This document shows positions 1 to 5,421 of a stretch of DNA of 11,622 nt, piece after piece; position 1 is the first letter of the stretch, and each line of letters opens with the position of its first letter. Where the stretch lies: contig CAJTSU010000053.1 of NCBI GenBank assembly GCA_910579055.1, forward strand, positions 1 through 11,622, read 5' to 3'. Below the pieces are notes generated by a model. The model worked only from the letters and a program-made list of their open reading frames with translations, had not been told where the DNA came from and did not search any database. This stretch comes from an uncultured Mailhella sp. (lineage in GTDB: Bacteria; Desulfobacterota; Desulfovibrionia; Desulfovibrionales; Desulfovibrionaceae). Made by a program: the position numbers and the translations under genes.

Positions 1-27
1 GGGGGAGCCTCTTTATCTCACACCGGA

Positions 28-1122
28 TTACATGATGGTGTCAGGGTCAATGAAGATCCAGTTTTTGTCAGCTGTTACGGGCATATTCAGGGCGTTCTGC
101 TCGTCAGCGGACTTCTTCGCGTGCTGTATGGTCCATTTCGCCTTTTTGTCTTCCACGGGATTGCCGGGCTTGCGGTTGATCCACAGCTTGAGTCCGCCGC
201 GTTCCACATTGACGGATTCCAGCATATAGGTATCAGAACCGGTGGAATCGCCGCCAGCCATAATCGGGCGCTGCCACTGGTTGATGTAACCGATGGTGGA
301 ACCCTGCTTGCCTTCAAACCAGGTCATGGGGTTGGTCAGGAAGGACGTCGTCACCAGATTGAGGTTCTTCTTCTGGTCATACTTGCCTTCGCTGATCTGC
401 ATGCGGGAAGTGGTGAGCTCACCGGTCTTGGGATCCTTGAGCAGCACGGTCACGCCGATGACCTTTTCGGGATCGATATTATAGCCGTATTTGGGATCGC
501 AGGCTATCATGCGGATGATTTCCTCATGGGCGGCGGTCATGATGTACACGTCGATGCCGTTCTCGCGCAGCTTGGCGTACAGTTCCTGCATGCCGCGGAA
601 CACTTTGGGAATATCCAGCTTGACGGTGACGACCTTGTCGCCGTCCCACACCTGGCGTTCGATGGGCTTCTTGAGGGCCAGCATTTCGTCCAGATTCTTC
701 TTCAGTTCCTTCAGGGTGAAACCGGAGAAAATCTGGGACGCCCAGGGGTAGCTAATCAGGTCATGCATCGCGCAGAGACGCCAGTAATAGCTGGTCATGT
801 TCTCCTTGCCGCCTTCAAATTCCGGGCTGTCCTTGAAGGGGATGATCTTCATGGCCGGGTCCATGGTTTCGCGGGTGAGCAGCCCCTTCATGTCCATGAA
901 GGCCAGAAACGGATCAAGAAGGTCATAACGGTAGGTCGTCTGATCCATGTCGAACGTGGCGTACTGTCCCTGATGCGCATTGGCCCGGATCATGGCCTCA
1001 ATTTTTATGCGCGCCTCTTTGGGCCAGTGTTTCAATTCGGTGGCGGCGGATGCGCCGGATGCCAGCAGTCCGCAGCAGAGAACGGATGCGGCCAGAGCCT
1101 TTGCGAGTTTTGGGAATGTCAT
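28..1122 (-). CDS. pchP: Secreted HAD-family phosphorylcholine phosphatase (PchP-like)
   Basis: Encodes 364 aa that I recognise as close to Pseudomonas aeruginosa PchP along nearly its full length (shared blocks such as ELKHWP, YRYD, SGFTLKELK, DPKYGYN, PVTADKNW). PchP hydrolyses phosphorylcholine to choline and phosphate in the periplasm. HAD motifs are visible: motif I DMDQT (residues 58-62, nucleophile D58), motif II Thr in MTAAHEE (about 196), motif IV GDSTGSD (291-297). Residues 1-26 are a Sec signal peptide with a likely cut after ASA and no lipobox. The second in-frame ATG (1122) is chosen over the one at 1134 because GGAG lies 6 bases before it and because the PchP signal peptide also begins MTF. 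It is the last gene of a minus-strand operon, 39 bases after the small winged-helix gene. Placed beside cutC, it would supply free choline. Family confidence is high; substrate is inferred from similarity. Confidence 0.9.
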   Translation of the reverse strand: MTFPKLAKALAASVLCCGLLASGASAATELKHWPKEARIKIEAMIRANAHQGQYATFDMDQTTYRYDLLDPFLAFMDMKGLLTRETMDPAMKIIPFKDSPEFEGGKENMTSYYWRLCAMHDLISYPWASQIFSGFTLKELKKNLDEMLALKKPIERQVWDGDKVVTVKLDIPKVFRGMQELYAKLRENGIDVYIMTAAHEEIIRMIACDPKYGYNIDPEKVIGVTVLLKDPKTGELTTSRMQISEGKYDQKKNLNLVTTSFLTNPMTWFEGKQGSTIGYINQWQRPIMAGGDSTGSDTYMLESVNVERGGLKLWINRKPGNPVEDKKAKWTIQHAKKSADEQNALNMPVTADKNWIFIDPDTIM

Positions 1123-1128
1123 ACGCAA

Positions 1129-1132
1129 CTCC
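1129..1132 (-). promoter_or_regulatory. Ribosome binding site that decides the pchP start
   Basis: On the minus strand GGAG lies 6 bases before the ATG at 1122. It overlaps the alternative ATG at 1134, which itself has no comparable purine-rich site at the right distance. This supports the shorter signal peptide. Confidence 0.6.
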
Positions 1133-1161
1133 ATTGGTTTGAGGGTGGATATTCTGGATAC

Positions 1162-1425
1162 TTACCTGATATAATTGTTGATTGTCGCAATGCTTTCCGC
1201 TCCGGCGCGGAAGAACATGCGCACATCGCCGGCCTCGTCCAGCTCAAAGCGGGATTCTTCCAGCAGTCCGTTGGATTCGGCGGTCATCAGCGAGGTCAGA
1301 ACCTCCGGTTTGTTAAGCGCCTTGAAGCCGCCATATTCGGGCTTGAGTGCTTCAATCACATCTTCGGGAGAACGCTCCGCGCCGTCGGTAAACAGCTTGA
1401 GAATGGCAAAATTCAGCGGCTTCAT
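1162..1425 (-). CDS. Small winged-helix-like protein of unknown function
   Basis: Encodes 87 aa. I do not recognise a named family. The pattern (helix LNFAILKLF, segment SPEDVIEAL, helix NKPEVLTSLMTAESNGLLEE, then a strand pair RFELDEAGDVRMFFRAG) reads like a winged helix-turn-helix fold: the third helix would be recognition-like and the two strands would form the wing. It lacks the N-terminal MerR signature and any effector domain. Its start lies 4 bases after the permease stop, and AGGAGG for its translation sits inside the end of the permease gene, so the two are translationally linked. pchP follows after 39 bases. It could be a small regulator or adaptor of the phosphocholine operon, or a non-DNA-binding wHTH; neither can be shown here. 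Confidence 0.75.
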   Translation of the reverse strand: MKPLNFAILKLFTDGAERSPEDVIEALKPEYGGFKALNKPEVLTSLMTAESNGLLEESRFELDEAGDVRMFFRAGAESIATINNYIR

Positions 1426-1429
1426 ACGC

Positions 1430-2515
1430 TCAGCCCTCCTTCTTTTTCATAAATATCGCCAGAGGATTGGTGGCAATGGTAAAGATGCCGACAACCATCA
1501 GAATCGCGGCGACCCAGGCGACAGGAGGCATGTTCCAGCCTTCGATGCCGAACACCAGGCCCATCCACACCCAGCAGAAGAAGGGGCCCCAGAAGGAGAA
1601 CATGCCGTTGCAGGCCATGCCCAGAGCCGCGCCGCACATGGCGTTGCCCTTGTACCACAGCATGAAGCCCCAATAGCAGGCAAACCCGCCGATAATGAAG
1701 AACTTCATGGACTCCCAGTCCGCAAGGGCGGAACCGATCACGCTGAAAGGGCTGGCCCCGCCGATGAAGCCAAGAACGGGCACCATGATAACCAGATTGG
1801 AAAGGCCGTTGGTCACTTCACGGATCGTGATGCTTATTTCCGGGTCAATCATGGAGGAAGCGTAGCCGCCTACGCAGCCTTCCAGTCCCCAGCCCAAAGC
1901 CGCGCCGAAGCCGAACAGCAGGCCGAGCATCATGTTCGGATGCGCTTCCGTGCCGCCCATGCTGGTCATGCCGATGAGCGCGCTGGCACCAAAGCAGATC
2001 AGAATGCCCAGCAACATGCGCGGGGTAAGCGCCTGCTTGAACAGAATGCGGGCGAGAATCGCGCCGATGGCCGGGCACAGCGCGCTGATCGGCACCACAA
2101 TGGAGCCGGCCTGCTGGAGGCCAATCACATAGGCGGTGGAGGCGAAGGGCCCGCCGATCATGGCCGCGAGCGCCAGAATGAAGCCGGGCTTGGTCTTGAA
2201 ACTGCGTCCGAAATCTCCCAGCTTGCCCTTCCATGCCGCGATCAGCAGCGCCCACACGGCGCTGCATGTATCCGTCAGCGCCGCGCCGAGAGCGCTCAGC
2301 ATGAACGCCACGGCAAACGGAGTGAATCCGGCGTCCTCTCCGTAAAACTTGGCCCAGATGCCCACAGTCATGGCAAGGGTCATGAACGCGGTATAGTTGC
2401 CGTACGTGACCCCGGACATGATGGCGGTGATGATGCCCCTGCGCCTGAAATTGCCCGTAAGTCTGTTTTTCGCCTCAAGGGCGGCCTGGCTCGGCATGCC
2501 GGTTGCTTGCTCCAT
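1430..2515 (-). CDS. DMT-superfamily (EamA-type) permease, candidate choline importer
   Basis: Encodes 361 aa with roughly ten hydrophobic segments in two halves, small-residue-rich and broken by short charged loops. The first half includes SALCPAIGAILARILFKQALTPRMLLGILICFGASALIGM, a typical drug/metabolite transporter repeat end. A charged N-terminal tail of about 28 residues comes first, and the protein ends in KKKEG on the likely cytoplasmic side. GGAGG lies 5 bases before the ATG. It is the first gene of the minus-strand operon with the winged-helix gene and pchP, and is driven from the MerR-type promoter about 230 bases upstream. LicB of Haemophilus influenzae, a choline permease, belongs to the DMT superfamily, so import of choline released by PchP is plausible. 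The substrate is inferred from context; another quaternary amine, or export of trimethylamine, is possible. Confidence 0.85.
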   Translation of the reverse strand: MEQATGMPSQAALEAKNRLTGNFRRRGIITAIMSGVTYGNYTAFMTLAMTVGIWAKFYGEDAGFTPFAVAFMLSALGAALTDTCSAVWALLIAAWKGKLGDFGRSFKTKPGFILALAAMIGGPFASTAYVIGLQQAGSIVVPISALCPAIGAILARILFKQALTPRMLLGILICFGASALIGMTSMGGTEAHPNMMLGLLFGFGAALGWGLEGCVGGYASSMIDPEISITIREVTNGLSNLVIMVPVLGFIGGASPFSVIGSALADWESMKFFIIGGFACYWGFMLWYKGNAMCGAALGMACNGMFSFWGPFFCWVWMGLVFGIEGWNMPPVAWVAAILMVVGIFTIATNPLAIFMKKKEG

Positions 2516-2570
2516 AAGACCCTCCGTGAATTGCTGTTCCGAACGGTTTTCCGCCGGGCGTCCGCCGCAA

Positions 2571-2590
2571 AGTTTCCCTCACGGGGAAAG
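2571..2590. promoter_or_regulatory. Operator-like palindrome copy 1
   Basis: TTTCCC (2573-2578), five bases, GGGAAA (2584-2589). The arms match those of the palindromes in the two promoters of this region. On the minus strand it is preceded by CGGACT, a weak -35, and no good -10 follows. It lies about 55 bases before the permease start, inside the predicted 5' leader of that operon. It may be a secondary binding site or a decayed promoter. Confidence 0.45.
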
Positions 2591-2742
2591 TCCGCGTTTC
2601 CGGCTCGCGCGGAAAACATGCATCTCGCCTGCCCAAGCGGAGCCTTCCGTCCATGGAATGACGAGCCATTCCACCGGTTCGCCCCCGTCCGGCGGACAGA
2701 GCGCGCAAACCACGAAAAACGAACTTGGGTATGATTGGGGCA

Positions 2743-2773
2743 AGAATAACCTTTCCCTCAGGGGAAAGGTCAA
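2743..2773 (-). promoter_or_regulatory. MerR-type promoter of the permease/pchP operon
   Basis: Read on the minus strand: -35 TTGACC (2773-2768), a 19-base spacer, -10 TATTCT (2748-2743). The spacer is filled by a dyad with arms CCTTTCCC (2750-2757) and GGGAAAGG (2762-2769), whose outer bases overlap the -35 box. A 19-base spacer with a centred dyad is the hallmark of MerR-family activated promoters; TTGACCTTCCCC also opens the E. coli copA promoter controlled by CueR, as I remember it. Transcription would start near 2736, leaving a leader of about 220 bases before the permease. Confidence 0.65.
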
Positions 2774-2873
2774 CCCGCATTCCTGACAAAGCGGGGATTC
2801 CTGTTGCCCATGCGGGGAGTGTTTTGCAGAAGCGCATGATTTTCTAACGTATTTTGTGAAGAAAAAAATAAAA

Positions 2874-2890
2874 GGTTCCCCTGAGGGAAT
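2874..2890. promoter_or_regulatory. Operator-like palindrome copy 3
   Basis: TTCCC (2876-2880), CTGA, GGGAA (2885-2889). Its core is the reverse complement of the core of the minus-strand promoter palindrome. An AT-rich tract lies on one side and ATATTCTCCC on the other, forming a second, overlapping inverted repeat. There is no TTGAC-like -35 at the MerR distance on either strand, so this is more likely an auxiliary site between the two promoters. Confidence 0.4.
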
Positions 2891-3049
2891 ATTCTCCCGC
2901 CTGCTCCACAGACAAGGATATTCCCCGCCTGTCTTGAATGAGCTCACCATCAAAATCAGCCGGACATACCTTCAGCACCGCACAATAACTCACTTTTCCG
3001 GCCTCGCCGCCGTCGCTTTCGCCTTCCCCCATTTTTTTTCAAAATGTTC

Positions 3050-3080
3050 TTGACCTTCCCCTTCGGGGAAAGGCTACTGT
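3050..3080 (+). promoter_or_regulatory. MerR-type promoter of the BMC/cut operon
   Basis: -35 TTGACC (3050-3055), a 19-base spacer, -10 TACTGT (3075-3080). The spacer holds the dyad CCTTCCCCTTCGGGGAAAGG (3054-3073), with one arm a base longer than the other. The dyad centre lies about 1.5 bases toward the -35 from mid-spacer, exactly as in the opposing promoter. A T/A-rich stretch (3031-3048) immediately upstream resembles an UP element. An alternative -10, TATTAT at 3086-3091, lacks a -35 at normal distance. The predicted start is about 120 bases before the first shell gene. Confidence 0.7.
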
Positions 3081-3209
3081 AAACCTATTATCCAAATCAG
3101 ATTCAGCCCCCGCCGGGATTCCGCACGCGCGCCGCGTTCCGGTTCCGCTTCCGGCCGGGAGCGTCCGGAGCCTCTCCCGAACCTTTTGCGAACCGCCCAC
3201 GGAGACAGT

Positions 3210-3815
3210 ATGAGAAATTACGCTGACGAGGCCATGGGCCTCATTGAAACCCTTGGAATGGTTCCCGCGATCTACGGCGCAGACGCCATGCTGAAGGCCG
3301 CCGACGTCCAGCTCTTCTCCTATGAAAACGTCGGTTCCACCCTGGTGACCATCATGGTCAAGGGGGATGTGGCCGCGGTACGCGCCTCCGTGGACGCGGG
3401 CAAGGCCGCCGCGGCCTCCATCGGCAAACTGACGGCGCACAACGTCATGCCCCGCCCGGTGCGCGGCGTGGGCGACATAGCGCTGGTGCACGGCGTCATG
3501 AACGAGCCGAGCGAGCCGCCCCTCCGTTCTCTGGCCATGATTGAAACCTTCGGCATCGTCTATATGCTTGAAGCGGCCGACGCCATGATCAAGGCCGCGG
3601 ATGTCGAACTTATCGGCTATGAAAACGTGGCTTCAGGGTACATTTCCGTTCTGACCCAGGGCGATGTGGCCGCATGCAAGGCCGCCGTGGCCGCCGGCAT
3701 CAAGGCCGTGGAAGCTATGGACGCCTCCGTGTACAGTTCCTGCGTCATTCCTACCCCGCACCGGGATCTGGTGAAAATGACGCGCCGTTACGCCATTGAA
3801 AACCTGCTTGCCTGA
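3210..3815 (+). CDS. Tandem-domain BMC shell protein (BMC-T, non-permuted)
   Basis: Encodes 201 aa made of two BMC domains (about 7-88 and 107-190), each with the usual order: (G/A)(L/M)IET start, ADAM(L/I)KAADV helix, ENV pore segment, GDVAA helix and a closing V(M/I)P(R/T)P. Such proteins form pseudohexameric trimers in microcompartment shells. The two pore segments differ: VGST (41-44) and ASGY (141-144). Neither pore carries a cysteine, unlike the Fe-S-binding PduT, which has the same layout. ATG at 3210 is chosen because GGAG lies 5 bases upstream; an in-frame TTG at 3186 would add eight residues outside the BMC fold. It is the first gene after the plus-strand promoter, so probably a shell facet tile made early in assembly. 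Transported molecule unknown. Confidence 0.93.
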   Translation: MRNYADEAMGLIETLGMVPAIYGADAMLKAADVQLFSYENVGSTLVTIMVKGDVAAVRASVDAGKAAAASIGKLTAHNVMPRPVRGVGDIALVHGVMNEPSEPPLRSLAMIETFGIVYMLEAADAMIKAADVELIGYENVASGYISVLTQGDVAACKAAVAAGIKAVEAMDASVYSSCVIPTPHRDLVKMTRRYAIENLLA

Positions 3816-3866
3816 TCCGGCGCCCGACGTTTCACGCGTCGCCCGCAGCCGAAAACCGGGGCGTGA

Positions 3867-5393
3867 ATGATGATTGCCGACAAAGACCTGCTTTCCATGC
3901 AATACGCCAGAATCCTCGCGGAAAACGCGAGGGAGGCGCAGAAAAAACTGGCGGCCTTTCCCCAGGAGAAGCTTGACGAAATCGTCGCGCATGTGGCCGG
4001 GGAAATGGAAAAACACGCCCAGGCCCTCGCTGTCATGTCCTTTGAAGAAACGGACTATGGCCGCTGGCAGGACAAGCTGATCAAAAACCGCTTTGTCTGC
4101 CGGGCCGTTCGCCATAGCCTGCACGGCATGCGCTGTGTGGGCCCGCTTCGGGAAGACGCGGAGGGCAACGTGCTTGAAGTGGGGGTTCCCCTCGGGGTTA
4201 TTGTCGCCCTGTGCCCCTCCACCAGCCCTGTTTCCACTACCATTTACAAGGCGCTGCTGGCCATCAAGTCGGGCAACGCCATTATTTTCTCTCTCCACCC
4301 GCGCGCCGTGCGCTGCATGAGCAAGGCGCTGGATCTGATCATCGCCGCCGCTCAGGAGTGCGGCCTGCCCGAAGGCTGCATCTCTTATCTCGCCACCTCC
4401 ACCAGAAGCGGAACCATTGAGCTGATGCGGCACCCGGCAACGTCTCTGGTGCTGCTCACGGGCGTGGTCGGCATGCTCGACGCCGCCCGGGCCTCAGGCA
4501 AGCCCCTGATTTGCGGCGGCACCGGCAACGGCCCCGCGTTCATTGAACGCAGCGCGGATGTCCGGCAGGCCGTGGAAGATATCCTCCTCAGCAAATCCTT
4601 TGACTGCGGCATTGCCCCTTCGGCGGAGCAGTGCGTGGTGGTGGATTCCCGCATCGCGGAGGAAACGCGCCGCGCCTTTCAGGAACAGGGCGCATACTTC
4701 ATGCGTGAACAGGAAGTGCAGGCCCTGGCCGGGCTGTTCTTCCACCATGACGGCCGACGCCGCCGCGATATGATCGGCCTTGACGCCGCCACGCTGGCCC
4801 GCCGGGCAGGCTTTGAAGTTCCCGCCGGCACGCGGGCGCTCATCGCGGAGCGCAAATACGTTTCCGATACGGACGTCTACAACCGGGAACTGCTCGCCCC
4901 CGTACTGCCCTGGTATGTGGAAGACGACTGGATGCACGCCTGCGAAAAGTGCATTGAACTGCTCCTGTTCGATCGCGCCGGGCATACTCTGGTCATCCAC
5001 TCCCGCGACGCGGAAGTCATGCGCCAGTTCGCGCTGAAAAAGCCGGTAGCCAGACTTCTGGTAAACACCCCGGCCGCGCTGGGCGGCATGGGCGCGACCA
5101 CGGATCTCTTTCCGGCCATGACCCTCGGCAGCGGGCTGGCGGGGCAGGGCATCACGTCCGACAATGTTTCTCCCATGAACCTCGTCTACATCCGCAGAGT
5201 CGGCTACGGCGCGCGAAGTGCGGACGAACTGGTTCACATGCTCGACGATCACAGCCTCGGACACGGCGGCGGGCCCCTGCCCGCATCCGGGTCAGACGGC
5301 CGCCCCCAAAACGGGCACGACATCAATCTTGATGCATTGCGCCAGGTACTGCGGGAAACCATCCGGGTCATTTCCGCCCCCGAACGCAACTGA
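3867..5393 (+). CDS. Aldehyde dehydrogenase paralog lacking the catalytic cysteine (probable pseudoenzyme)
   Basis: Encodes 508 aa, full length for the CoA-acylating aldehyde dehydrogenases of microcompartments and alignable end to end with the second dehydrogenase in this window (9893-11383). Both begin with DKDLLS, share EET-YG, GNAI-F---HP, (F/Y)IERSA, EVPAGTR, GH-L-IHS and SDNV-PMNL, and end in a DIN-plus-helix tail. At the active site the paralog has FDNGTICASEQ; here it is FDCGIAPSAEQ, so Pro251 replaces the nucleophile. The paralog's PSTNPTST is PSTSPVST here, so Ser120 replaces the oxyanion-hole Asn. TGGPG of the nucleotide site has become TGVVG. Cys247 and Cys256 are nearby but out of register. 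The C-terminal helix (about 483-503) looks like an encapsulation peptide. It lies 51 bases after the shell gene and 28 before cutC. A structural or scaffolding role is an inference; activity through a shifted cysteine is not excluded. Confidence 0.88.
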   Translation: MMIADKDLLSMQYARILAENAREAQKKLAAFPQEKLDEIVAHVAGEMEKHAQALAVMSFEETDYGRWQDKLIKNRFVCRAVRHSLHGMRCVGPLREDAEGNVLEVGVPLGVIVALCPSTSPVSTTIYKALLAIKSGNAIIFSLHPRAVRCMSKALDLIIAAAQECGLPEGCISYLATSTRSGTIELMRHPATSLVLLTGVVGMLDAARASGKPLICGGTGNGPAFIERSADVRQAVEDILLSKSFDCGIAPSAEQCVVVDSRIAEETRRAFQEQGAYFMREQEVQALAGLFFHHDGRRRRDMIGLDAATLARRAGFEVPAGTRALIAERKYVSDTDVYNRELLAPVLPWYVEDDWMHACEKCIELLLFDRAGHTLVIHSRDAEVMRQFALKKPVARLLVNTPAALGGMGATTDLFPAMTLGSGLAGQGITSDNVSPMNLVYIRRVGYGARSADELVHMLDDHSLGHGGGPLPASGSDGRPQNGHDINLDALRQVLRETIRVISAPERN

Positions 5394-5409
5394 CGACATT
5401 TTCACCAAC

Positions 5410-5414
5410 GGAGG
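5410..5414 (+). promoter_or_regulatory. Ribosome binding site fixing the cutC GTG start
   Basis: GGAGG lies 7 bases before the GTG at 5422. The open frame continues 204 bases further upstream, but that part overlaps the end of the dehydrogenase gene in another frame and has no such site. Confidence 0.75.
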
Positions 5415-5421
5415 AAGCATA

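Larger units (their letters stand above)
2516..3209. other. Divergent intergenic regulatory region, no credible gene
   Basis: These 694 bases separate the minus-strand phosphocholine operon from the plus-strand microcompartment operon. They hold two opposed promoters with identical geometry, two further copies of the same palindrome, and AT-rich tracts at 2838-2875 and 3031-3048. An inverted repeat CCCGCAT (2774-2780) / ATGCGGG (2810-2816) and a direct repeat ATTCCTG (2779-2785 and 2797-2803) also lie here. Open frames in this stretch run through the palindromes, lack ribosome binding sites and look like nothing I know, so none is called. Confidence 0.8.

Noticed and set aside
121..2734. Long plus-strand open frames across pchP and the permease
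   Set aside because: The minus strand encodes recognisable HAD and DMT proteins with good starts. The plus-strand frames have biased composition typical of shadows.
2579..2953. A 124-codon minus-strand frame in the divergent intergenic region
   Set aside because: It runs through three operator-like palindromes and the minus-strand promoter, has no good start site and no recognisable fold.
3086..3091. TATTAT as the -10 box of the plus-strand promoter
   Set aside because: It is a good -10 by itself, but the sequence 17 bases upstream (TCGGGG) is not a -35 box. The TTGACC/TACTGT pair repeats the geometry of the opposing promoter.
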